DNA from: Chloroflexi bacterium RBG_16_57_11
GTDB taxonomy: Bacteria; Chloroflexota; Anaerolineae; Anaerolineales; UBA4823
Reading direction: 5' to 3'
Length of the DNA: 10,331 bases
NCBI GenBank assembly: GCA_001795165.1
Contig: MGNS01000093.1
Location: 45,906 to 56,236 of the forward strand
The notes under the pieces are model-generated. The model ran no database searches and had not been told where the DNA came from. It worked only from the letters and a program-made list of their open reading frames with translations. Positions within the stretch are counted from its first letter, which is position 1, and each line of letters opens with the position of its first letter. The position numbers and the translations under genes are program-made. Positions 1-6,446 of the stretch are shown here, piece by piece.

Positions 1-218
1 AACAAGCCGATCTGGATATCGCCGACCGTATCCGCCTATTTGTATCTTCCACGCCCGACCTGGCCGGGGCGATACGCGCGCATCGTGAGACCATCCTGGG
101 TGAGACGCTGGCAGTAGAGCTACATACTGTCGAGCCGCCGGAAGGCGCCCGGCTGGCAGAGGCCTGGTTCAATGGCCAGTGGATGAAGGTTGGGCTGGTT
201 CAGGTAGATAATATGTAG
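1..218 (+). CDS. ileS: Isoleucyl-tRNA synthetase, C-terminal end (partial)
   Basis: Only the last 71 codons lie in the window; the frame is open from base 3 and stops at TAG 216-218. IleRS charges tRNA-Ile with isoleucine in the cytoplasm. The visible part looks like the extreme C-terminal domain (DUF5915 type) of the long IleRS form: an ADRIRLFV segment, then an AIRAHRETILGETLAVEL helix, then a short beta hairpin ending in GQWMKVGLVQVDNM. The pattern of a D-R-I strand followed by a helix with I..ETLA..L is typical of that domain. The catalytic HIGH and KMSKS motifs would lie upstream, outside the window, so the call rests on the tail alone. The next gene on the same strand begins 125 bp later, beyond a palindromic element, so co-transcription is uncertain. 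Confidence 0.72.
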   Translation, partial: QADLDIADRIRLFVSSTPDLAGAIRAHRETILGETLAVELHTVEPPEGARLAEAWFNGQWMKVGLVQVDNM

Positions 219-234
219 ATGCGGTCGGATTGTT

Positions 235-292
235 CGTAGTGACGGCTTTAGACGTTTTTGGCTACCTAAGAGCGACTTAAGTCGACACTACG
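235..292. repeat. REP/MITE-like palindromic intergenic element
   Basis: Two 20-bp arms, 235-254 and 273-292, are inverted copies of each other. They match at 16 of 20 positions, with the outer seven (CGTAGTG / CACTACG) perfect, and flank an 18-base loop. The right arm also contains a perfect 12-bp palindrome, CGACTTAAGTCG (273-284), so the element can fold as one long or one nested hairpin. Arms of the TAGTGACGGCTTTAG type resemble short dispersed palindromic repeats I recall from Chloroflexota and other bacterial genomes; that family assignment is from memory and untested. It sits between ileS and the next gene. It lacks a T-run, so it is not a clear intrinsic terminator. Confidence 0.55.
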
Positions 293-318
293 GGGAACAC
301 CCGAACTTATATCAGTCA

Positions 319-330
319 AGAATATATTCT
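319..330. promoter_or_regulatory. 12-bp perfect palindrome before the pcs-like gene
   Basis: AGAATATATTCT is a perfect palindrome ending 13 bases before the ATG at 344. It contains TATATT (323-328), which could serve as a -10 box, and is framed by ATCAG (311-315) and CTGAT (329-333), which also pair. It could be a small operator or part of the pcs promoter. No good -35 box is visible at the right distance, and an AT-rich palindrome this short may be chance. Confidence 0.25.
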
Positions 331-343
331 GATTAAGGCCACA

Positions 344-1099
344 ATGATGACCGATTCCCTACCAAACCCACTTCCCCCGGTCACGCTGAAACGCCGGGCG
401 CTTGCCTGGAGCGTGCACTTATTTACAGCCACCGGCGCCATCTGGGGCTTGCTCTCCATCCTGGCGATCCAGCAGGGCCAATACAAGCTCTTGTTGCTGT
501 GGGTGGTGCTGGCTGTTATTGTGGATGGCTTTGATGGCATCCTGGCGCGGCATTTCCACACCAAAGACTATGCGACAGAAGTGGATGGCGGGCTGCTGGA
601 TAACATCATCGATTATCTCAACTACACGATTGTCGGGGCGTTACTGGTGATCCAGGCCAGGCTGGTGCCAGAGGGGCTGATTTTCCCGGCCGCGGCCCTG
701 ATCGCCCTGACCTCGGCGTTGCAGTTTTCGCAAACTGAAGCCAAGACCGACCCGCGCACCAGAGAATTTTATTTCAGGGGGTTTCCGTCCTACTGGAACC
801 TGCTGGCGCTCTACCTGCTGGTATTAGGCCTGAACCCGTGGATCAACCTGGCTGTCATCCTGATTTGCGTGGTGCTGCAATTCGTCCCGATCAAGTTTAT
901 TTACCCCAGCCGGACGGCCTTTTATTACCGCTTAAACCAGGGGATCGTTTATGCCTGGGCTGCCAGTGCGCTGGCGGGTATCTGGATGTATCCGAACATC
1001 CCCGGCTGGTTGATTTTTATAAACCTGGTCTTCGTGGGGCTTTATATGATCATGAGCTTGCTCGCAACGTTGCGCAAGCCGCGGCTGGCACACGGCTAA
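344..1099 (+). CDS. pcs: Phosphatidylcholine synthase-like CDP-alcohol phosphatidyltransferase
   Basis: The 251-aa integral membrane enzyme carries the CDP-alcohol phosphotransferase motif: D61-x2-D64-G65-x2-A68-R69, then G82-x3-D86-x3-D90. The four Asp residues bind the metal ions and the CDP group. Several features point to the phosphatidylcholine synthase (Pcs) branch, which condenses CDP-diacylglycerol with choline to give phosphatidylcholine and CMP: the 12-residue gap between R69 and G82 (longer than the usual 8), the DNIIDYLNY segment, FRGFPSYWNLLALY (residues 144-157) and FVPIKFIYPSRT (180-191). About seven or eight hydrophobic segments span the protein, and the length fits Pcs. The start is ATG 344, with a weak ribosome site (AAGG, 335-338); a second ATG follows directly at 347. 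The Nudix gene starts 21 bp after the stop, so the two may be co-transcribed. Choline as the substrate is inferred from motif similarity; another CDP-alcohol acceptor is possible. Confidence 0.8.
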   Translation: MMTDSLPNPLPPVTLKRRALAWSVHLFTATGAIWGLLSILAIQQGQYKLLLLWVVLAVIVDGFDGILARHFHTKDYATEVDGGLLDNIIDYLNYTIVGALLVIQARLVPEGLIFPAAALIALTSALQFSQTEAKTDPRTREFYFRGFPSYWNLLALYLLVLGLNPWINLAVILICVVLQFVPIKFIYPSRTAFYYRLNQGIVYAWAASALAGIWMYPNIPGWLIFINLVFVGLYMIMSLLATLRKPRLAHG

Positions 1100-1120
1100 G
1101 CTTAATTTCTTTACCAGAGA

Positions 1121-1819
1121 ATGTCATATATTACATGGCTGCGAGGTAAAATCGGGCGGCAGAAAACGTTGATCGTATATGGAACGGTGATCCTGCGCGA
1201 TGAGCGTCGGCGGGTGCTGCTGCAGAGCCGGGCGGATAACGGCTTGTGGGGGTTGCCCGGCGGTATCCTGGAGCCGGGCGAAAGCATCCTGAATTGCGCT
1301 CGCCGGGAACTCTACGAGGAGACCGGGCTGGCTGCGGGTGAGCTGCGCCTGACGGGCGTGTACAGCGACCCGGGATATGACGTGGTTTACCCCAATGGCG
1401 ACGAAGTGCAGCAATACACAGTGTGCTTTGAGGGGCAAATGGCTGGGGGGCGGCTGCAGATCTACTCCGAAGAGACGAGCGACCTGGCTTTCTTCGACCT
1501 GGCAGAGATCCCCCAAGCTGAAATGGCTGAGTTCTACCTGGATATGCTGCGTGATGCCGAACGGGGTGGACCACCGGCCTTCTCACTACCTTACGGCGGG
1601 CCGCGGCTGGTGGATTTTATTGATCAGGTGCGCCTGAGCATCGGCAAGGCGCTGTTTGTTGGCGCAGGCGCAATGGCAGCCGTGCAGCGAGACGACGGGC
1701 GCCTGCTTGTGGCACGAAGGACAGACGACGGGGAGTGGTCGTTGCCGGGCGGTGGTGGATTGCCTGGAACGGGGATTTTCTGTGATCTAAATAGAGCGAC
1801 AGGGTCGGCCCGGACCTAA
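1121..1819 (+). CDS. Tandem Nudix hydrolase, second domain truncated
   Basis: The 232-aa protein has a complete N-terminal Nudix domain (about residues 16-150). Its Nudix box is canonical: G48-x5-E54-x7-R62-E63-L64-x-E66-E67-x-G69-L70, with E63, E66 and E67 as the metal-binding glutamates. Such enzymes hydrolyse nucleoside diphosphates linked to another group (NDP-sugars, ADP-ribose, oxidised nucleotides); the substrate cannot be read here. From residue 170 a second copy begins: RLSIGKALFVGAGAM repeats the layout of LRGKIGRQKTLIVYG, and DDGEWSLPGG repeats DNGLWGLPGG. It runs only to about residue 217, then drifts into unrelated sequence and stops at 1817-1819, before any REx2EE helix. The second domain therefore cannot be active. 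The last 33 bp overlap the convergent B3/B4 gene. ATG 1121 lies 21 bp after the pcs stop and has only a weak ribosome site. The first domain may still function alone. Confidence 0.85.
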   Translation: MSYITWLRGKIGRQKTLIVYGTVILRDERRRVLLQSRADNGLWGLPGGILEPGESILNCARRELYEETGLAAGELRLTGVYSDPGYDVVYPNGDEVQQYTVCFEGQMAGGRLQIYSEETSDLAFFDLAEIPQAEMAEFYLDMLRDAERGGPPAFSLPYGGPRLVDFIDQVRLSIGKALFVGAGAMAAVQRDDGRLLVARRTDDGEWSLPGGGGLPGTGIFCDLNRATGSART

Positions 1820-2494
1820 GATCTCAGGTTGGTAGCTCCCCCCAACATATTTCGACAGCAGCCCAAGCAGGTCCGCCATGGCGTGCTCCACGTCCTGCCG
1901 GGCTTCAGAATGGTGCGCTTCGACGGTGATGATGGCGGCCGTGGTGTCCAGGCCGGTGGTGCTCTGTAAGCTCTGCTTCCAGCACCAGCGGCGGGCGAAG
2001 ATCAGGCCGGTGTCGTCAACGAAGATCACCTCGCCCGGCTCGGGGTGGGCGGCTTCTGGCTCATCATGGGCGGTGAACCACTCCGTTCCGTCGGCGAAGC
2101 GAATGGTGAGTGAGCCGTTCAGATGACGTGTGTCGAAGGCCGCCATCGGCACCACGTAGCGGATACTGACCAGGTTGTAGGTGTCAACCAAAGCATTGAT
2201 GCTGGGGATGTCGCCCTTCTTGGTCAGGCGGCGCAGCAAGGCCTCGGCCGCGCTGCGATACTTGGTCGGCTCGACGCCGAAGCCCCGGAAAGCGCCCCGC
2301 CAGGCGGAAAGAGATGGGATCTCGCTGAGAGGGGTATCGCCGATGCGCCCCAGCACGAGGCGCTGCTCAACCTGGAAGGCCTCCAGCAGCTCCGGCGGGG
2401 TGGGCTGGTTTTGCATCCCGCTTGCCAGGATGATCCCACCGCACAGGTTGGGGTAGCGCTGTAGCAAGTCCGGATGATAGCAAAGCTTTGCCAT
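1787..2494 (-). CDS. Solo B3/B4 (PheT-like) tRNA-binding domain protein
   Basis: The 235-aa cytoplasmic protein matches the stand-alone B3/B4 domain family (COG3382 type). These are relatives of the editing domain of the phenylalanyl-tRNA synthetase beta subunit, without the rest of the synthetase. Diagnostic segments are AWRGAFRGFGVEPTKYRSAAEALLRR (residues 64-89, quoted as a region), then GDIPSINALVDTYNLVSI (94-111), GEVIFVDDTGLIFARRWCWKQ (154-174), and a C-terminal helix region that often ends this family. By analogy it may bind tRNA or clear a mischarged amino acid, but the in vivo role of solo B3/B4 proteins is not settled. The ATG at 2494 is 20 bp after the stop of the acyl-CoA synthetase gene, so both probably share a transcript; no strong ribosome site is visible. 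The last residues after YQPEIL (GPGRPCRSI) are encoded in the 33-bp overlap with the convergent Nudix gene and look like read-through into a junction. Confidence 0.83.
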   Translation of the reverse strand: MAKLCYHPDLLQRYPNLCGGIILASGMQNQPTPPELLEAFQVEQRLVLGRIGDTPLSEIPSLSAWRGAFRGFGVEPTKYRSAAEALLRRLTKKGDIPSINALVDTYNLVSIRYVVPMAAFDTRHLNGSLTIRFADGTEWFTAHDEPEAAHPEPGEVIFVDDTGLIFARRWCWKQSLQSTTGLDTTAAIITVEAHHSEARQDVEHAMADLLGLLSKYVGGSYQPEILGPGRPCRSI

Positions 2495-2514
2495 GATTTA
2501 TCTCAAGGAAAGAG

Positions 2515-4638
2515 TCAAGTCATGAGCCTGGCTCGGGAATCCAGGGCGATCGCGCCCTGCCCGGCCGGGAGGACGCGCAGCGGGTTAATCTCGATCTCGG
2601 CCAATTCAGGGAAATCGGCCGCCAGCTGAGCCACGCGGCTCAAGGCGTCCAGCACGCCTGGACGGTCCACAGGGGGCATGTTGCGGAAACCCTGAAGCTT
2701 GCGCCCGGCCCAGGTGCTTACAAGCAGATAATCGGCCTCTTCCTGGGTCATCGGCGCCAGGGCAAAGGCTACATCCTTCAGGCCTTCCACCTCGGTGCCG
2801 CCTGAGCCGAACATGACCAACGGCCCGAATTGCTGGTCCTGGACCGCGCCGATGATTACATCCTGCCCGGCGTCTGCCATGGCCTGGACGTGGACGCCGG
2901 TGATCTTTACGGGTGGCTCTATGAATCGCGCGCGATCCATGATTTGGTTGAAGCCTTGGATGACACCGGCCTGGTCGCGCAGATTGAGCAGCACACCATC
3001 GACATCAGATTTATGCAGGATATCCGGCGAGTCAATTTTCAACGCGACCGGGAAGCCGATCTGAGGCGCTATACCGGCGGCTTGCTCGGCTGTTACGGCC
3101 AGTCGACTGGCGGGTGTACGGATGCCATAGGCGGTTAAGATCCTTTCCAGGGTTTCCACCGGGAGGAAGGCACCCGGTTGGTGTGGAGAAGCCCGGTACC
3201 CTGCTAAGATGAGGCTGGTCTGTTCTCGAGCGTCGCCACAACAAACCTGCTTGGGTTCGTCTGCCGAGGCCAGGTATTCGGCGCGCCGCGCCAGCATCGC
3301 CAGGGCGGAAGCGGCTCGCTCCGGGAAGCGATATTCCGGGACGCGCGCCGCGCGCAGGTGTTCCACCGCCTCCTGGATCAAGCGCTCGCCCATCAGCGCA
3401 AACACCACCGGCTTCTCCGCACTGTGGATCACCGGGATAACCGCTTTTGCCACGGCGCCGGCGGTGTACATAGGTGGCGGGGGCAGGATCGCCATCACCG
3501 CATGCACGCCGGGATCATCCAGCAAGATGCGCAGGCATAGGGCATATTGTTCCGGCGAGGCGGAGGCCAGCATATCCACCGGGTTATACAGGCTGGCAGC
3601 AGGCGGCAGCGCCGCGCCCAGCGCGAGGCGGGTGGCATCGCTGAGCTCTGCCAGATGCATCCCGTTGGCTTCCAGCGCGTCGGAGGCGGTCACCCCCGGA
3701 CCACCGGCGTTGGTCAACACCGCCACGCTGCGGCCGGCTGGGGGCGGACACCAGGCCAGGGCGCGCGCCCAATCGAACATCTCCTCGCTGGTCTCGGCGC
3801 GGATCACCCCGGCGCGACGAAAAGCGGCGTTGAAGCCGCGATCCTGACCGGCCAGCGCGCCGGTATGGGAAGCGACGGCGCGTTGCCCGCTGGCGAAGCG
3901 CCCCACTTTTAGAGCGATGATCGGCTTTTGCCGGGTGATTCGGCCGGCTTCGGAAACGAAGCGCGCTCCGTCGCTGACGCCTTCCAGGTATAAAGTCAGC
4001 ACGCGTGTGAAGGGGTCGTCAGCAACCGGCGACAAAACATCGGTCTCGCTCACATCCGCCTGGTTGCCGAGGCTGACCAGGCGGGAGAGGCCAAAGCTCT
4101 GGCCGCGCGCCCAGTCGATCACTGCGGCGCAGATCGCGCCGGAGTGTGAAATAAAAGCTACATCGCCCGGCAGCGGCCCCGGCGGCGGGAGGAAGGTGGC
4201 ATCCATCGGAAGATGCGTGTCCAGCAGGCCAATGCAATTCGGTCCGATCAGACGCATCTGGTAGGAGCGTGCGATGCGCAGGCAATCGGCCTCCAACTGG
4301 GCGCCTTCCGGCCCAGTCTCGCGAAAACCACCCGAGCCAATGATGGCGGCCTTCACACTGCGCTGGCCGCAGTCGTGCAAGGCCTGCGGGATGGCCGAGG
4401 CCGGAATAAGCAGGATCGCCAGATCGACCGGGTCTGGTGCATCCAGGATGGACGGCAACACCGGCCGGCCAAACAAACGGCCTGCCTTGGGATTGATAAA
4501 ATGCACCACTCCCTGGTAATTGCTCTGCACCAGGTTGCGTGCCAGGCCATAACCCAGCTTGGTTGGATCCTGTGAAGCGCCGATGACGGCGATCCCCAGC
4601 GGGGCGAAGAACGGGTGCAGCGAGGTTTCAGTGTGCAT
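2515..4638 (-). CDS. ADP-forming acetate/acyl-CoA ligase, fused alpha-beta chain
   Basis: The 707-aa protein is a single-chain NDP-forming acyl-CoA synthetase. It converts acetyl- or acyl-CoA + ADP + phosphate to the acid + ATP + CoA, reversibly; in fermenters this is an ATP-yielding step of acetate formation. Domain order: CoA-binding Rossmann domain (about 8-105, including VIGASQDPTKLGYG), a succinyl-CoA-ligase-like domain (about 150-290), a further alpha-chain ligase domain (about 300-450), and a C-terminal ATP-grasp domain (about 480-705). The phosphorylated His of the family is seen as H258 in SHTGALAG. The ATP-grasp part shows FPVALKIDSPDILHKSDVDG, with H542 as the likely second His relay, and EIEINPLRV near the end, which supplies metal ligands. 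The length fits the fused alpha-beta form. ATG 4638 has no ribosome site but follows a TATAAT box by 11 bases. The B3/B4 gene follows in a probable operon. The true acyl substrate is not determined. Confidence 0.9.
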   Translation of the reverse strand: MHTETSLHPFFAPLGIAVIGASQDPTKLGYGLARNLVQSNYQGVVHFINPKAGRLFGRPVLPSILDAPDPVDLAILLIPASAIPQALHDCGQRSVKAAIIGSGGFRETGPEGAQLEADCLRIARSYQMRLIGPNCIGLLDTHLPMDATFLPPPGPLPGDVAFISHSGAICAAVIDWARGQSFGLSRLVSLGNQADVSETDVLSPVADDPFTRVLTLYLEGVSDGARFVSEAGRITRQKPIIALKVGRFASGQRAVASHTGALAGQDRGFNAAFRRAGVIRAETSEEMFDWARALAWCPPPAGRSVAVLTNAGGPGVTASDALEANGMHLAELSDATRLALGAALPPAASLYNPVDMLASASPEQYALCLRILLDDPGVHAVMAILPPPPMYTAGAVAKAVIPVIHSAEKPVVFALMGERLIQEAVEHLRAARVPEYRFPERAASALAMLARRAEYLASADEPKQVCCGDAREQTSLILAGYRASPHQPGAFLPVETLERILTAYGIRTPASRLAVTAEQAAGIAPQIGFPVALKIDSPDILHKSDVDGVLLNLRDQAGVIQGFNQIMDRARFIEPPVKITGVHVQAMADAGQDVIIGAVQDQQFGPLVMFGSGGTEVEGLKDVAFALAPMTQEEADYLLVSTWAGRKLQGFRNMPPVDRPGVLDALSRVAQLAADFPELAEIEINPLRVLPAGQGAIALDSRARLMT

Positions 4639-4649
4639 CAGTTAGTGTG

Positions 4650-4655
4650 ATTATA
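4650..4655 (-). promoter_or_regulatory. TATAAT -10 box giving a near-leaderless transcript
   Basis: Read on the - strand, a perfect TATAAT lies 11 bases before the ATG of the acyl-CoA ligase gene. Transcription starting about seven bases downstream would leave a 5' leader of only about four bases, which agrees with the absence of a ribosome binding site. No recognisable -35 hexamer sits 17 bp upstream, because that position falls in the terminator stem of the preceding operon. The box is therefore a candidate only. Confidence 0.4.
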
Positions 4656-4658
4656 ACG

Positions 4659-4695
4659 AAAAAATGCCCTGGCGGGGGTCTGCAACCGTCAGGGC
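4659..4695 (-). terminator. Intrinsic terminator of the two-component operon
   Basis: On the - strand, GCCCTGACGG (4695-4686) pairs with CCGCCAGGGC (4675-4666) with a single A/C mismatch in ten positions. The arms enclose a 10-base loop, and one base after the stem comes a run of six T (4664-4659). This is a textbook rho-independent terminator. It lies 18 bp after the stop of the GAF-PAS kinase gene and just before the promoter of the acyl-CoA ligase gene, so it separates two - strand transcription units. Confidence 0.8.
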
Positions 4696-4712
4696 GCACG
4701 AGGTGCACATAG

Positions 4713-6425
4713 CTATGACGTAGGTAGGACGATGGTGAACGTGCTGCCCACACCCAGCTGGCTCTCCACCCCTATGCGCCCGCCGTGCTGGCGGATGATG
4801 CGGTGGCTGACCGAGAGGCCCAGACCGGTGCCGCGTCCGGCAGCCTTGGTGGTGTAAAACGGCTCGAAGATGCGCGTCAGGCGGTCGGAAGGGATGCCTT
4901 TGCCGTTATCGGCCACCTTGACGTGGATCTCATCGCCAACTCGCAGGGTGGTGATGTGGATCTCGGCCGGGGTCTTGTCAAGCGAATCAATGGCATTCAA
5001 GAGCAGGTTCAGCCATACGCTTTGCAAGTGATCCTGGCTGGCCAGGATTGGCGGTAGATTGGGATCGGGGTCGAACTCGAGGTGGACGCCGCGCGAGAGG
5101 ATCTCATGCTGAACCAATTCCAGCGCGCGTTCGATGGTTTCATTCGGGTCGGTTACTCCCAGGTGATATTCTTCTTTGCGGGCGAAATCAAGCAGGTTGC
5201 GCACGACCTGGGTGGCGCGCGCCCCGGCCCGGGCGATCAGATCGACCGATTCTTGCAAGTCTGAATTCGGAGGCAGCTCGCGATGCAGGATTTGGGCATT
5301 GGCGATGATCGCGGTGAGCGGGTTGTTGATCTCATGAGCCACTCCGGCTGCCAGCTGGCCAATTGCTGCCAATTTCTCGGATTGGGTCAGGATTGCTTCC
5401 AGCCGCCGGCGCTCAGTCACGTCCTGCTCTATCAAAACGGCCTGGATGATCCGGTCGTTATCATCTCGAATGGGGTAGGTGTTTATTTCCCATTCAAAGA
5501 CATCATCGCCCGCGTAGCGGCGTTCGTTTCTTTGGGTGGTTCTACCGGTATCCAAAGTCTCGCGCACCCGGCATTCAGGACAAGGCTCGGTTCGGCTGAA
5601 CAAAGCCTGATAGCAGAGTGTCCCGATCAGTGCGCGCGGTGGCTGGCCCAAGCGCTGTGTGCGAGTCCGATTGACCGCTACCAGGCGATAATCCGTATCA
5701 ATCGTGTACAGCGCGGCGGGTAAATGGTCAAACAAAGCGCGTAAAGTATTACGCGATCCAAGCAGCTCCCAGCGGCCGGCTACCAGGTCGGCATTGGTAA
5801 GCTTTAGCTGTTGGATCAGCCGCGTCGTGGAAATGGCCAGGGCAGCCTGAGCTGCAATCACAGCCAGCGCATCCTGGTCGCTGGCCTGGAACGCGCCGGA
5901 ACGCTTGTTGAGCACCTTTATCGCGCCAAGCACCTGGCCATCCACGACCAGAGGGGCGTAAAGTAAATTGTGTACGCTCAAATCCCCCAGGCCATCGCAT
6001 GCAGGGTCAAAGGATGGGTCTCGAGAGCCGTCATTAGCGATCAAAAATCCGCCGCCGCGCAAGCAATCTGCCAGTAGGCTATGATCTGGAAGTGGAGTAA
6101 CCTGATAAACCCATCCAGTGTTGCTGGCTTCCGAGCCAACTGATTTAGTAACAATCCAGCCATCCTGTGGCTCATTCAGCAACACCAGGGCTGCCGCTTC
6201 GCAGTCCATCATCCAGCAAGCGCCCCTAACGAGCCGCGCTTGCACACCCTCGGTGTCGCCTTTGAAACCCAGGCGAGCCAATTCCAGTTGGAAATTTGCC
6301 AGAGATACCCCGGTCTCAAGGTTCAGGCGAGATATCGCCTCTTGAGCCGCCGGAGTGTTCGGCGCCGCCGGAGTGTTCGGCTCTGCCGGAGTGTTCGGCG
6401 CTGTGGAGGGGGTGAAGTCAGCCAT
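4713..6425 (-). CDS. GAF-PAS sensor histidine kinase (catalytically canonical)
   Basis: The 570-aa protein has no evident membrane segment, so it is probably cytoplasmic. Order: a short Pro/Asn/Thr/Ala repeat tail (10-27), a GAF domain (about 44-200), a PAS domain (about 222-338), a HisKA dimerisation domain with phospho-acceptor H364 in HEINNPL, and a HATPase domain (about 430-568). All catalytic boxes are intact: N-box NLLLNA (N473, N477), G1 DNGKG (506-510), F-box FEPFYTTK, and G2 GRGTGLGLS (530-538). It should autophosphorylate and pass phosphate to a receiver, most simply the OmpR-type regulator encoded 21 bp upstream in the same operon. The PAS domain carries three cysteines (C271, C282, C285, the last two as CPEC) that may bind a metal or sense redox state; this is inference. 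The ATG at 6425 begins the repeat tail. The gene is the last of its operon and is followed by a strong terminator. Confidence 0.92.
   Translation of the reverse strand: MADFTPSTAPNTPAEPNTPAAPNTPAAQEAISRLNLETGVSLANFQLELARLGFKGDTEGVQARLVRGACWMMDCEAAALVLLNEPQDGWIVTKSVGSEASNTGWVYQVTPLPDHSLLADCLRGGGFLIANDGSRDPSFDPACDGLGDLSVHNLLYAPLVVDGQVLGAIKVLNKRSGAFQASDQDALAVIAAQAALAISTTRLIQQLKLTNADLVAGRWELLGSRNTLRALFDHLPAALYTIDTDYRLVAVNRTRTQRLGQPPRALIGTLCYQALFSRTEPCPECRVRETLDTGRTTQRNERRYAGDDVFEWEINTYPIRDDNDRIIQAVLIEQDVTERRRLEAILTQSEKLAAIGQLAAGVAHEINNPLTAIIANAQILHRELPPNSDLQESVDLIARAGARATQVVRNLLDFARKEEYHLGVTDPNETIERALELVQHEILSRGVHLEFDPDPNLPPILASQDHLQSVWLNLLLNAIDSLDKTPAEIHITTLRVGDEIHVKVADNGKGIPSDRLTRIFEPFYTTKAAGRGTGLGLSVSHRIIRQHGGRIGVESQLGVGSTFTIVLPTS
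6346..6399 (-). repeat. Three 18-bp tandem repeats within the kinase start
   Basis: Three head-to-tail units (6346-6363, 6364-6381, 6382-6399) each contain GCCGGAGTGTTCGGC on the + strand. The first two are identical over all 18 bp, and the third differs only in its first three bases. Read in frame on the - strand they encode the repeated PNTPA-type tail of the GAF-PAS kinase. The 18-bp period keeps the frame, so unit number could vary by slippage without breaking the gene. Confidence 0.85.
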
Positions 6426-6446
6426 AAGATCGATCTCTGACAGTTC

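Noticed and set aside
235..292. Intrinsic terminator of ileS
   Set aside because: The palindrome has an 18-base loop, mismatched inner arms and no T-run after the right arm, so it fits a REP-like element better.
1740..1819. A simple frameshift or sequencing error cutting the second Nudix domain
   Set aside because: Both other forward frames were read after the LPGG point; they stop within about 40 bases and neither gives the REx2EE helix, so one inserted or lost base does not repair it.
3209..3847. 212-residue + strand open frame inside the acyl-CoA ligase gene
   Set aside because: It is antisense to a strongly conserved ligase, is rich in Arg, Ala and Ser, and shows no domain; this is expected by chance in GC-rich coding DNA.
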